Of a DNA stretch of 64,000 nucleotides, positions 23,429-33,572 are shown piece by piece. The translations under genes and the position numbers were made by a program. The notes below the pieces were generated by a model that did no database searches, had not been told where the DNA came from, and was given only the letters and a program-made list of their open reading frames with translations. Each line of letters begins with the position of its first letter. Within the stretch, counting starts at the first letter, position 1. Source of the DNA: Coprinellus micaceus (lineage: Eukaryota > Basidiomycota > Agaricomycetes > Agaricales > Psathyrellaceae); the NCBI GenBank assembly GCA_951394405.1, contig OX596336.1:4216001-4280000 (forward strand). The letters are read 5' to 3'.

Positions 23429-24790
23429 TCACCGTACAGCATGATACAGTCCCTCCACGGCGATATTGGCCTGCCACCTGCCGAGCTTGCGGACTGCGCG
23501 CAACGCAGCTGGAGCGGGGAGGACTAGGATGAAGGACGGGATGACGAAAACGAGGGTAAAGAGAAGGAGGATGATCGTAATCGCGGGTTTGATGACGATG
23601 AAATAGAAGAGGGCTTGGTAGGATGTGGGGTCGGTGAACTGCGGAAATGGAAATGTGGAGTCAGTCCGATTGGTTTACGGTAAGTTCGGAAGGATGGATT
23701 GACAGGGCGAATGGGATCGGCAGGGTAAAAGTATTTTGCAGGAAAATGAAGGTGAAGAGCGCAGTACGTACCATGGCGTATGTGTTCTTGTAGAAGGAGC
23801 GCTCTCGAACGAGCCCAGTCCTTCCGGAAGCTAAATGGCCAGATTCAATTTCTTGGTTCGTGGCTTCTCGGTAGCGGGTGAAGATCGGCCGAGGAGGGTA
23901 TGGTGGAGGGTATGAGAGGGGGCTATGGAAGCTAGTTTGCAGATACAGCTCGCCCCGGGCGAAAGCTCGTGCGCCCAGCAAGTCCAAGAAGCACAGTAGG
24001 GCGCCTAACGGTAGTGCGATGAGGAGGACGCTGCCGCTCTGCGATACAGGTTTTGAGTGACCAAAATGGTACGAAAACGATAAGGACAACTCACAACTGT
24101 CAATACGAAGAGATACACCCACGCCGCCAGACCATACGGAAAGTTGATAAGCAGCAGGTGGGCCAGAGAGCGATAGAACGCTGCTCGTCCCATAGGCGCA
24201 AAGTACCTCTTCCACCCCGCCACAGACCAAAACCCATGTTCACTACGCCGTGAGAGATCCAGCGACATTCCATCGTGCTCCTCCGTAAAGCTCTGCATGT
24301 GCCCCTCCCCCAATGGATCCTCGGGCAGGTGGATCGGGCCTCTGGCCTCATCCTCGTCATCTTCCTGCTCAAACAGGGACAATATCGTGTGCGCTAACGA
24401 TGGCGCCGCAGACATTGTGCTAGCATGCGATGCAGATCGTGGCCGAGTCCGTCGCTGGGCTGGGTTGCGTAGGTGCCCAGAATTCGTAGTTAGGAATGCT
24501 GCTCCCTCGCCATCCTCCTCCTCCGTGGTGGGTCCTGACGATGTGGTATGACCTTCAGTTCCTTGCTCATTGTCAGAATGCGAGCCTGATGAGGATATCT
24601 GGGTATGAATAGGCTGGAGATGGTCTTGGTGTCGTCGGGAGCCTCGCGTTCGTCGGGGTCGTCCTGAGGGATATGGTGGGGGTGGGTCCGTGATTACGTT
24701 GTCGCATATTTCATTGGCAGCAGGCGGTGGTGGTAAAGCCTCAAAATCTGGGCCTTGGGGGACTTGAGAATGATCTTCAACCCTGTCCAT
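23429..24790 (-). CDS. membrane protein resembling the bacterial 'putative sensor' domain
   Basis: Predicted 390 aa. Exons 24790-24095, 24038-23772 and 23638-23429, joined in phase 0 both times (introns 56 and 133 nt). Residues 1 to about 185 are hydrophilic and Ser/Pro/Glu-rich. The rest has about four membrane segments. The first half contains YRSLAHLLLINFPYGLAAW and SGSVLLIALPLGALLCFLDL. The second half, FTDPTSYQALFYFIVIKPA then ITIILLLFTLVFVIPSFIL, repeats the same (aromatic)RxLxYxxxxxP pattern. This tandem pattern is like the bacterial sensor domain that precedes histidine kinases. No kinase or output domain is present here. The resemblance is from memory of the family, and the function is unknown. 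Confidence 0.7.
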
Positions 24791-26691
24791 GGTGTCGAGG
24801 TGGTGGAGAGCAACGAATGCTGCCGGTGCTGAGCGCTGAGCAGCAAGGGGCCCGAGCTCGCCCTAAAGCGTCCACGTGATAAACCTACCAATTTGGGTAT
24901 GGCCCCTGTCGAGAGGAGTCACTGAGACGCGTCGCAGTCATCTCATCCTTGTTCCTCAACCATCACCACGCCACCACATACAACTTCTTGGGCTCTGGAA
25001 TACTCGCTCTCCTGATATTTCTTGTGACTTGGTCCCTCGATGCTTTGGCAAGCCTCAGCCTCAGCACATAGCTAAACTCATCCATCTTCAGCGCATTCTA
25101 GTCACTGCTGGTATTCGACTATCTGCGCATAGGCCCTGAAAACTTTCTAAAACCCCTCTATACGACATGCCATAACTTTTCTTCCCTTTAATTGGCAGCT
25201 GAAGCCTCTGGCGGTGGTGACTTGGGGATGGTTTGACGAGAAACGAAAAAAGAGCAAGGTGGTGGGATTGGCCTATTTTTCCGCAATGTCTTCGTCAATG
25301 CTCTTTAATCTGTCTCAGGAAACTTTTGGCTCGCTGGCGAACCGTTATCCTCATAACAAAACGTGCATCTCTTGATTTTCTCTGCCCGCTGACTCTGCCA
25401 CGTCTGGCGAACTATTACGAAAGGGGACACTGGAAGTGAACGCCCTTTCTACTCGAGAAACTATCGGGAGCGAGCCGAGTAGAGAGGGATAACCAACCAC
25501 CAGGTTCGCTTTCTAAGGGCGATATATGTGGCGTCAAGAGCAGTTCCACCGAGCCCCGGGACGTCGGTATGTGGGTCACCTTCTTCTCGAACACCGGTCC
25601 TTTGTTACTGCAGTGACATGCTTTGACGTTTGCGAGGAGACTTAGGATTGTTCTTATCGATGGACTGTCACTGCAAGCTCACACCAATCGACCCATTCAA
25701 GCTCAGTTGATTCCTACCGAGCCTCTTTCTTCGAGACTTCAGACTTCCTTTATCGTTCTAATCATCCCAACCCCATTTTCATCGACCTTCTCAAGAGAAA
25801 GAAGAGCTCGTAAATCGAGTGAAGGTGTCTTCCAGCTGTTAATGTGAATGTTCTAAGGTACTTTTATTTGCCCTCTTTCAAACTGACCAATTCACCTGGT
25901 TCACAGGGTGACCGCTGACGCGCTTCTGGAATAGTGGAACTGCTCTGTTAATCGCCCATGCACAGGCACCCTGGCGTCTAATACTCCAACTGCTCATCAG
26001 GGGAAAGTTGAGGGGCCGATTTCACCAGGGAAACTCGATAACGTAATTCAACTCCGACCCCATTTACAACACCATACACAATGCGAGCAAGAGTGTATCC
26101 CTACACAGCCAGACTTGGCACTTTAACAAGGACTATGATCGTTGGTAAGGCAATCATGACCTGTGAACCTTCCTGCGAGGGCCTGGCGAGAGGTGACCAT
26201 AAAATATCATCTCATCGTCAGAGCGAAGGGTCTGTCATGCAATTATCAGGCTCGCATCAAGCGTTGGGGAGTTAGCTTAGTTCTGAGACGGCTGATGTCG
26301 GTATATCCCAATAATATATTGAACGCCCAGAAATTGTTTGTCGAATAAAGGCAGTGCCGCTTAGTACAACTTTTGTCAAGATTGACAAGGGGGTATCGTC
26401 GATCAACAGGCTGATGGGGATTGTCAAGTGCGTGTCAGAGCCTTCTCTGAGGTGATCCTTGGAAGTCGGAATTGAATTAAACTGATATGTTGGCACCGCA
26501 CACACATACACCAATATCAACATCGCCTGTGGGTTAGGCGCTAAAAAGGAATCAAATAAGAGAGATACATCAAGAAACGCTGAATATCCCCAAAAATATA
26601 CATAGACGACGGCATCCTGTGCCAGTGGGGACATGCCCATTACTACAGACTCTTGAGATCAATGGATACCCTGAAGCGGGATTGAGGATGG
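24791..26691. other. intergenic, no supported gene
   Basis: 1.9 kb. A 122-codon minus frame at 26272-26640 is hydrophobic and membrane-like in part, but I could not join it to neighbouring exons. The remainder shows no coding signal. Confidence 0.35.
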
Positions 26692-27214
26692 TCAGGGCTC
26701 CGCCCAGGAAACGATGATGGCGCCTTCAAAGGAGGACGGCTGCCACTCCCCGCCAGAGTGAAACTTCAAGGGGACCCGCTTTTGCCGACAGCCCCGGCCG
26801 AAGGCGTCAAGCGAAGGATTGGGGGTGGAATCTGTCCTGTCCTGTTAAACAACGCGGCGGGATGTCAATGATACAAATCCAAAGAGGACACTCCAAACTA
26901 CACACCTGCGATTCCATTTGAACTTCGTCAGTTAGAGGAGGAGTGGAATTTCGCGGGTGGTGGCCTAAGGTGAGAGAGCGCCGCGGCAGAAAGGCAGGAA
27001 CTTGAACGGAGGGGAGCAAAACTATGGGTGTGGCAGGTGGCGAATCCATATGGGTGTCAGGGGGTGAAGCCATGGGAGTCGAAGGGCCAAGGGTGAGACC
27101 CTCCATGAGCTCGGTGAGGACATGAGGGCAAGGTGGCACCGACGGATCCGAGTTCGCAGTTAGGGGACCGCCAGACTTGGCGGGTATGTCAGTGTACAAA
27201 GTGGGAGTATGCAT
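26692..27214 (-). CDS. hypothetical Pro/Ser/Thr-rich protein, 152 aa
   Basis: Exons 27214-26906 and 26841-26692 joined in phase 0 across a 64-nt GT-AG intron (GTGTGT...TTAACAG). The first exon reads MHTPTLYTDIPAKSGGP and is rich in Pro, Ser and Thr with a repeated theme (STPMASPPDTHMDSPPATP). The second ends KFHSGGEWQPSSFEGAIIV then SWAEP. No domain, signal peptide or membrane helix is apparent; most of it is probably disordered. Support rests on the clean splice pair and consistent composition only. Confidence 0.42.
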
Positions 27215-27225
27215 GTGCTGTCAGT

Positions 27226-27516
27226 TCAGAAGGCGACGAATAGCGCGTACAAATAATAGGCGATGATAGTTGCGTAAAAGAGAGTCAGCTTCGAAGTCAC
27301 GGTGTGACCGTGAATGATGGCCGCGAGATTACGCGACTTGACGTGCGCTGGATAGAAGCCCCCGCCCGCCCCCACACATGGAGGACATAGTGGATTAATT
27401 TTGAGGCAAGGTTTGTGAGGTGGGGTGGTGGGGGTCTCTAAAAGGTCGGCTTCCTCGTCACGTTGTGGTGTAGGTTTGACGAGGTTGACCCCCGCACTTG
27501 CTCCGCGAAGAGTCGA
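27226..27516 (-). CDS. possible terminal exon encoding a C-terminal membrane anchor
   Basis: An open frame of about 95 codons without an ATG, ending at 27226. It includes LKINPLCPPCVGAGGGFYP, then AHVKSRNLAAIIHGHTVTSK, and closes with the hydrophobic LTLFYATIIAYYLYALFVAF. The coherent order of Cys pair, basic stretch and hydrophobic tail argues for a real last exon whose upstream exon I cannot place. An acceptor at about 27500 is possible. It could also be chance. Confidence 0.28.
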   Translation of the reverse strand, partial: STLRGASAGVNLVKPTPQRDEEADLLETPTTPPHKPCLKINPLCPPCVGAGGGFYPAHVKSRNLAAIIHGHTVTSKLTLFYATIIAYYLYALFVAF

Positions 27517-27572
27517 TTATGCTTTCATCAGGACTATTTGCTCTACCTCTGGCCTTCTAATGCGGTTCACAG

Positions 27573-27584
27573 CTCTATATAGAG
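27573..27584. promoter_or_regulatory. palindromic TATA element
   Basis: CTCTATATAGAG, a perfect 12-bp palindrome with a TATA core, lies 92 bp before the ATG (27676) of the interrupted gene and points equally well to the minus strand. It may serve a bidirectional promoter. Confidence 0.45.
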
Positions 27585-27742
27585 TTGGCCCAGCCTGGGG
27601 ACTCCGAGTTTCTTCCTTTTCGTCGCTCACGCCCCCCACCTTTGCGACTCACCTCGACAGTACCCTCTTGCTCCCATGTCTTCTATCTCTGGGTCTGCAT
27701 CGTTCTCGCTCACTCTTCGCCAGATTGAAGAAGTTGTTCGTG

Positions 27743-27747
27743 CAACT
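27743..27747. repeat. target site duplication CAACT, left copy
   Basis: Direct 5-bp copy flanking the Copia element, typical of Copia integrases. It is the last complete host sequence before the LTR and ends on a codon boundary of the host frame. Confidence 0.9.
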
Positions 27748-28130
27748 TGTAGAACGATGCAAGTATGACCCACTGTAAGTGGGGAGAGTTCGATGTTAGA
27801 TTGAAAGTAAGTAGAGTATACAAGATACACACCTGTAAGTGGGGAGAGTTCGATGGGGACTCACCCACTTACCGTGTGGACTATATACTGTGGAGAACAA
27901 TAGATAACCTATATGCGGAACAATAAGAAAGAACAATAGACGTTCCTTAAGTAGAGAACAATAGCAGTGAATGGAGATAAGGTGGAGATAAGAGAACAAT
28001 AAGTGCGAGTATAATGGGAATAATACAAGGTGCTTGTTGTTCTCTGTAGAACAATAGAAGATAAGTAAAACGTTCGAAATAGAGGTATTCTTTGTAGAGA
28101 TAGAGTTGACATGAGCATTGTCTTCCAACA
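27748..28130 (-). repeat. Copia 3' LTR (left)
   Basis: 383 bp, TGTAGAACG...TTCCAACA on the plus strand. A 23-bp direct repeat (CTGTAAGTGGGGAGAGTTCG plus ATG) occurs near 27772 and 27834. It carries six GAACAATA motifs between 27895 and 28056. Confidence 0.95.
27895..28056. repeat. cluster of six GAACAATA motifs inside the LTR
   Basis: Exact GAACAATA at 27895, 27918, 27931, 27956, 27994 and 28049, all in the same orientation, most within AGAACAATAG. The same six occur in the right LTR. The ACAATAG core resembles the DNA site of HMG-box (SOX/MATA-HMG class) proteins, so this may be an enhancer; that part is inference. Confidence 0.6.
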
Positions 28131-28140
28131 CACCCCCTCA
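28131..28140 (-). other. polypurine tract
   Basis: TGAGGGGGTG on the element strand, directly before the 3' LTR: the plus-strand primer of reverse transcription. Confidence 0.8.
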
Positions 28141-28157
28141 ATGTAATGTCTCTGTAT

Positions 28158-31100
28158 TTACTCGAGTCCAAGAGCGAGTCGATGACGTTCAACGGCAGGT
28201 TTGGGTAAAGGTTTAGTAAATATATCGGCGATCATATCGGTAGTAGATAAAAAGTGAACAGTAATGTCGCCTCGCTTGATAGCATCCCGAATCCAATGCA
28301 TCTTTATATCGATGTGCTTCATTCGGCTGTGGAGTTCTGGGTTCCGGAGAACCTTGAGTGCAGATTGGTTGTCGACCATGAGTGGTGAGGGAGTAGAGAC
28401 GTCATGACCAAGTTCCTTCAGGAGTGTGCGCATCCAGATGATGTCCCTTCCAGCGCTTGACGCAGAGACGTACTCTGCCTCTGTTGAGGAGTCTGCCACC
28501 GTCGATTGCTTCTTTGCTGACCAACTAACTGCTCCTGATCCCATTTTAATGACAAATCCAGATGTGGATCGTCGCGTGTCAAGGCACCCAGCATGATCTG
28601 CGTCGCTGTATGCTTGGAAGAGTTCCGAAGACATCTTGCTACCGTTGTTACGATAGGTCAGCTTCAGATCTTTGGTTCCCTTGAGGTAACGGAATAGGTG
28701 CTTGACTGCTTTCCAATGCATAGGTCCGGGGTTGGAGTTGTATTGGGCTAGTTTGGCAACAGCGTAGGCGATGTCAGGGCGTGTCGCAATCATAAGATAT
28801 ATCAGGGCGCCGATGGCATTCATGTATGGGACGTTCTTCATCATCTCGTCGTCAGCCTTGTTTGGAATGTACTTGGTGAGGGTAGCACCGCTTCCTGGAT
28901 CCATTGGAGTTCCTACTGGGTAGCAGTCCTCCATCTTGAATCGCGCAAGCATGTCGAGGATGTATTGAGTCTGGGATAGGCGCATGACTCGGTTCTCGCG
29001 GTCGTAGTCAACCTTGATTCCAAGCAGGTACGAGGTGGGTCCGAGATCCTTGATCTTGAAGACCTTGGCAAGGGAGTCCTTGAGCCATTGGATCTTTTCT
29101 TGGCTTTTCGAGGTTATGGTGATGTCGTCAACGAAGACTGGTACAACAATGCGGGTCCCATCCATCTCCCAGACATAGATAGCTGGGTCAGACTTTATTT
29201 GGGTGAATCCGATCGCTTCAAGTTCTGATGCTAGCTTTTGGTACCATAGTCGTCCGCTCTGTTTCAAGCCATATAAACCTTTCTTTAGCCGGCACACCCA
29301 TCTCCGTCCCTTTGAGTCTGGATTCTTGATCTCAAACCCTGGCGCTTGCTCCATGTAGACTTCGTATTGCTCCTCGATTGTTCCGTTGAGGTAGGCATTG
29401 TCAACATCGATGGTCTCGATGAAGTGTCCTTCCATGGCGGCTTGGGCGAAGATCGCACGGATTGATGTGAGACGAGATGCAGGTGCCCATGTCTGATCGT
29501 AGTCTACTCCAGGCATTTGGGAGTATCCCTTGGCGACAAGTCGAGCCTTGTAGCGGTCGATTGTGCCATCTGCCTTTCGTTTAATGAGGAAGACCCATCG
29601 TGATCCGACGACCTTTCGTCCCTCTGGTAGTTCGACTAGTTCCCAAGTGCCATTGGTGGTTAGGGCGTCAATCTCAACCTGTGCTGCGGTCTGCCAGTGT
29701 TCACCATCTGGTCCTGCAAAGGCTTCCCAGTGTGTCCGAGGCGCATCTCCTGGACGGCGTGTAGCCGCTCCTAGTGCTTTGTCCTGTGCCATGTAGAATG
29801 CCATTTCCATGCCTTGGTCGAGAGTCAGGGTCTCTTCCAGGGGGATGTGGTATAGACTGATGAGAGAATCAAGTATACTGGTGGCACGTAGTGCATCTTC
29901 CATGTCTACAGGTTCGTCGTCAAGGTCAAAGTCCTCAGCTGCAATGGGTTGTACAGGTTCGTCGTCTTCATCGTCGTTTTCATCCTCATCCTCATCCTCT
30001 GTTTCGGGTAGCTGATTGTTTCTCTGTGCACCCCCTCGATCTGCTACCTGTTCACCCCCTTCACGCCTGGCCACTGGAATTGTACCGCGTCTCCCTTTTC
30101 CACTCGCGAGCTGGTAGTCCTTGACGGTCGTTGCCGTTTTCCGTACGGGCCGGGAGCTTTGTGCTACTAGCGGTGGAGCTTTCGGAACTTTCGCCTTGCG
30201 AGGGATTGATTCGCGAGGGGGAGGGGGAGGTGGCCGGGTGCGTTTCTGGGCAGGTGCTGGAGGTGCGACCGGTGCTGGAGGAGGTAGTTCTGGGAACATG
30301 GGTCCATCCTCAGCTGGTGCAGGGAGCCCTGGGAACAAGGCAGGTATTGGTAGCAGCTGTTTCGTTGAGGGAGTAGATGAGGGATCCCGTTTCGTAGGAG
30401 TAGGTGGAATTGATGGATGGACAGACGGTTGCTGTGTGGCTGGCGTCTTAGGCTCAGTTTTAGGAGGTCGCTCGGGAGTCCGAGGTGCTGCTTGGTCTCC
30501 ATCGTCATCATTGTCGCTCTCGTCTGATCCATCATCTGGATGGTCATGGGGAGGCGGTGGTGGCGCGATGGGAGCATGAGGTGGTGCAAGAGGTGGATTC
30601 TCCGGTTCGAGATCGGCGTCTGGCCAGATGTCCCTAATGCCTATAGGCGTGTATGCCTGTTCGTTCCCTACGGTCGAGAGACCAGGGAAGGTGCTTTCAG
30701 CGAAGATAACATCCCGGGATATGGTGATCTTCTTCGTCACTGGATTGTAGCATTTCCAGCCTTTGTAGCCTGGTTCAAAGCCGATAAAGACACAAGGCTC
30801 CGTGTGTGACTGGAGGTTCTTGCGGTCCTTGCGCAATACATGGACGTATACGCGGCAGCCAAATACTCGGTGCATGGACAGATCAGGCTTTGCTCTATGC
30901 CAGACTTCATAGGAGGTAGTATTCGATAATGTAGAGGATGGGGTCGCATTCAGGATGTCTGTGTAATAGAGTACAGCTGCACCCCAGAACATCATGGGAA
31001 GGCGTGCTTGGTTGAGCATGGCAATGACCCCTTCAGTTAGCGTGCGATTGAGTCGTTCGCTGACACCGTTCTGTTGAGGTGTGGCTTTAACTGTGTGTTG

Positions 31101-32984
31101 CCGTGCGATACCAAGTCCCTTGCACCATTGAATGAAGTCGTTCCCCATGTATTCCCCTCCTTTGTCATCACGAAGTTCCTTGACCTTTGTGCCGAGCTTT
31201 CGCTCACTCTTGGCAACAAAGTCTTTGAAGGCTTGGAATGCGTCACTCTTGTGTTTCAGGAGGGCGACCTCCTTGAACCGTGAGTGGTCATCAATGAATG
31301 TGATCCAGTATCGATAGCCAATTGGTGTCTGTACAGCGAGGGGTCCATGGAGGTCTGAGTGAATCCGTCCAAGGAGCTCTGTTGAGCGATTCGCTGATAG
31401 TTTTGGGAATGGATCCCGATGTTGCTTCCCTGCAATGCAGTGTTCGCAGGTGTCGTTGAGTTCCGTGCCCTCTTTCACCAGGATGCCAGTGGCCAAGTCT
31501 TGGCGCATAAGCGTCTCCAGACGGTCCTTCCCAATGTGCCCTAACCTCTGATGTAATAGTTCCTTCTCGATCTTGGAGATGTAGGCTGCCTCCGTCTCCG
31601 TGTTCTCGAGCGTTGTCCCATTGAGAGAGCCAACAGTTCCGTCGATGGTAGCTGTTAGGAGTAGCTCACCATTCTTGAAGAAGTCAAGCGAGTCTCCTTC
31701 AATTACGACGCGCATTTTGCTCTTCTTAACAACGGAGAGGATCGAGAATAGGTTATTGCGAAGTGCGGGAACATATAGTACATCGTTGAATATCACAGTT
31801 TGGCCAACTTTTCCGTATATACGAGGCGTGAAACGTACTTCCCCCTTTCCTGTAGCCCAGACGATCTCGTTGTTGGCGAGAGACACAGCAATTTTCACCG
31901 CAACCATGTTACGGATCCACTTGCGATTGGGTGTCATATGTGAGGTTGCACCTGAGTCTGGGTTCCAGGAAGTATTAGTGGGGTTGTTACGAGCTCGACG
32001 GATAAGGGGACTTGCGATGTGGGCAACACTGGCCATCATGACGCTCTCCTCAGCAGTCGCTGCTGTGGTAGGTGTCTCGGCGATCTTGGCCTTCTGGGAG
32101 TTCTGGACACGGCAGTCCTTGTCCTCATGCGTGTTCTGCCAACCGTGGACCTTGCACCTGTACTTCGCCTTCTTCTTCGGGGCAGCTGTAGCTACCTGAA
32201 GAGCGGCGGACGTCCCCTCAGCAAGCTGAGTGTTGCGAGCGAGGGAGTCGGCCTTGCGAAGGTGATCGAGGACTTCAAGGGGATTGTCGTCCCCAGTGGA
32301 GATGTGGTTGAGCGTATTGCGGAGGATGGTGTCATCCTTGCCAAGACCAATGGGGATCATGCTGATTGCAAGATCGCGTGCGAGATGAGCAGCCGTGTAT
32401 CCTTCCTCGAAAGCAGAGGGCGTAAGGAGTTCATGTGCTCCCCGACTGGTGGATTGAATCGTCGTTGTTGCTCCGTCCGATGTCGTTTGGGAGGAGATGG
32501 TGACGGTCTGTGTTGTCTCTGGAAGGTATTCTGCTCCTTGCGGGAGGAGCGCAGTGAGACGTGAGGCGTGTGCCATGCAACGCGATCCGAAGTCAGAGTA
32601 GGTCTCCTTCTCAAAACCCGAGGACCTCATTCGAAGTGCCATCATCTCCTGAAGGACACTGATGCGAGAGCCAGAAGTCTTGGGCTGGTAGGTTTCCAAG
32701 AGCTTCTCCCAGATAGCAGCGATGTCGGTGACTTGGATGCCAGAGAGGACGGTCTCGAGTTGGGAGTGGTCGAGAGTAGACCGGACGTAGCCGATGAGCT
32801 TGGAGCGGCGACTGGCATAGTCGGACTTGACCTTGTCGTCGGCATTGCTCCCAGGTTTTTTCTCTTCCCCAGTGAGGATGCCGTAGGCGTTGAGGTCGAA
32901 GGCCTTGTTCTCGACAGTGAACTTCCACTGTTGCACAGTGTAGGCCGTGAGCATGATGGGCGAGGACGTAGTGGTAGAGTCCAT
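28158..32984 (-). CDS. Copia gag-pol polyprotein
   Basis: Single ORF of 1,608 codons, no stop or frameshift. Start chosen at MDSTTTSSPIMLTAYTVQQW (32984); an in-frame ATG at 33089 adds 35 residues of weak composition. Order: gag (1 to about 275) with a Cys/His segment CKVHGWQNTHEDKDC; protease DSGATSHM (about 343); pre-integrase HQRLGHIGKDRLE with HC...C (about 475); integrase with catalytic D in HSDLHG (about 543), D in DDKGGEY (about 607) and E in NGVSERLNR (about 643); Pro/Glu-rich linker; reverse transcriptase from about 1,120 with FVDDITI (about 1,283); RNase H with AYSDADHAG (about 1,463), STEAEY and VDNQSA; terminal ADIFTKPL. All catalytic residues are present. Integrase-before-RT order defines Copia/Pseudoviridae. 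Confidence 0.97.
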   Translation of the reverse strand: MDSTTTSSPIMLTAYTVQQWKFTVENKAFDLNAYGILTGEEKKPGSNADDKVKSDYASRRSKLIGYVRSTLDHSQLETVLSGIQVTDIAAIWEKLLETYQPKTSGSRISVLQEMMALRMRSSGFEKETYSDFGSRCMAHASRLTALLPQGAEYLPETTQTVTISSQTTSDGATTTIQSTSRGAHELLTPSAFEEGYTAAHLARDLAISMIPIGLGKDDTILRNTLNHISTGDDNPLEVLDHLRKADSLARNTQLAEGTSAALQVATAAPKKKAKYRCKVHGWQNTHEDKDCRVQNSQKAKIAETPTTAATAEESVMMASVAHIASPLIRRARNNPTNTSWNPDSGATSHMTPNRKWIRNMVAVKIAVSLANNEIVWATGKGEVRFTPRIYGKVGQTVIFNDVLYVPALRNNLFSILSVVKKSKMRVVIEGDSLDFFKNGELLLTATIDGTVGSLNGTTLENTETEAAYISKIEKELLHQRLGHIGKDRLETLMRQDLATGILVKEGTELNDTCEHCIAGKQHRDPFPKLSANRSTELLGRIHSDLHGPLAVQTPIGYRYWITFIDDHSRFKEVALLKHKSDAFQAFKDFVAKSERKLGTKVKELRDDKGGEYMGNDFIQWCKGLGIARQHTVKATPQQNGVSERLNRTLTEGVIAMLNQARLPMMFWGAAVLYYTDILNATPSSTLSNTTSYEVWHRAKPDLSMHRVFGCRVYVHVLRKDRKNLQSHTEPCVFIGFEPGYKGWKCYNPVTKKITISRDVIFAESTFPGLSTVGNEQAYTPIGIRDIWPDADLEPENPPLAPPHAPIAPPPPPHDHPDDGSDESDNDDDGDQAAPRTPERPPKTEPKTPATQQPSVHPSIPPTPTKRDPSSTPSTKQLLPIPALFPGLPAPAEDGPMFPELPPPAPVAPPAPAQKRTRPPPPPPRESIPRKAKVPKAPPLVAQSSRPVRKTATTVKDYQLASGKGRRGTIPVARREGGEQVADRGGAQRNNQLPETEDEDEDENDDEDDEPVQPIAAEDFDLDDEPVDMEDALRATSILDSLISLYHIPLEETLTLDQGMEMAFYMAQDKALGAATRRPGDAPRTHWEAFAGPDGEHWQTAAQVEIDALTTNGTWELVELPEGRKVVGSRWVFLIKRKADGTIDRYKARLVAKGYSQMPGVDYDQTWAPASRLTSIRAIFAQAAMEGHFIETIDVDNAYLNGTIEEQYEVYMEQAPGFEIKNPDSKGRRWVCRLKKGLYGLKQSGRLWYQKLASELEAIGFTQIKSDPAIYVWEMDGTRIVVPVFVDDITITSKSQEKIQWLKDSLAKVFKIKDLGPTSYLLGIKVDYDRENRVMRLSQTQYILDMLARFKMEDCYPVGTPMDPGSGATLTKYIPNKADDEMMKNVPYMNAIGALIYLMIATRPDIAYAVAKLAQYNSNPGPMHWKAVKHLFRYLKGTKDLKLTYRNNGSKMSSELFQAYSDADHAGCLDTRRSTSGFVIKMGSGAVSWSAKKQSTVADSSTEAEYVSASSAGRDIIWMRTLLKELGHDVSTPSPLMVDNQSALKVLRNPELHSRMKHIDIKMHWIRDAIKRGDITVHFLSTTDMIADIFTKPLPKPAVERHRLALGLE

Positions 32985-33557
32985 GATGGTAGGTGATAAA
33001 GAATGGGAGAGGATAAAATGATAGGTACGAAACGATAAGAGATAGGTGATAGGTAAAGTGCCCATGATTTTGTAGGTAAAACGGACCAATACGTAGATAT
33101 CCTAAAAAGGAGTTGAAGTTTTACACTAAGATCCGCAGAGGGAACCCCGCTGTCACTTTGAGTACCGGTTACTGAAAGCGTTTGGATGGAGGGAGCGCTA
33201 CCGTTGCGTCGTTTCCCCAGTCCAACCGAATCAGGCCTCTCAAAGAAGGATCGCTACTCTAATTCCGCAGACGGTAAGTGTCTGTGGACTTCCTGATAGC
33301 TTCTTTCCCGTAGTGGGAACGCTTGCCGCGGGGTAGAAGGTGGTAATGGAAGTTGATACGTACTCCTGAGTATCAGGAGGGGTAGTGGAATGTAAGTAGC
33401 GAAACGTAAATAGCGAAAATGAAGATAGTGAAAATGTGAAGGGAGATAGGCTTCAGGTGGAGATATCACACGAGAAGAGGCCGTAGGCTATGGGCGATCG
33501 AGGGGCAGTGGAGCGGTTACCGCGGTGTCTGATAACGGATGGCGTGATCAGAGGAGC
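32985..33557 (-). other. Copia 5' leader
   Basis: Untranslated leader between the primer-binding site and the gag start, expected to hold packaging and dimerisation signals. No separate gene seen. Confidence 0.7.
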
Positions 33558-33572
33558 CCGGGGCTCATAACT
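33558..33572 (-). other. primer-binding site, half-tRNA initiator Met
   Basis: The plus strand reads CCGGGGCTCATAACT directly beside the 5' LTR. GGGCTCATAAC is the anticodon stem-loop sequence of initiator tRNA-Met (anticodon CAT), so the element strand is its complement. Priming from a cleaved tRNA-iMet, as in Drosophila copia and yeast Ty5, is indicated. Confidence 0.75.

Noticed and set aside
27796..28131. 111-codon ORF in the LTR (repeated in the right LTR)
   Set aside because: Follows from the low-complexity repeated LTR sequence; regulatory DNA, not a gene.
30121..30579. 152-codon plus-strand ORF inside the Copia element
   Set aside because: It is the antisense of the Pro/Glu-rich linker of gag-pol, which explains its Gly/Ser-rich translation.
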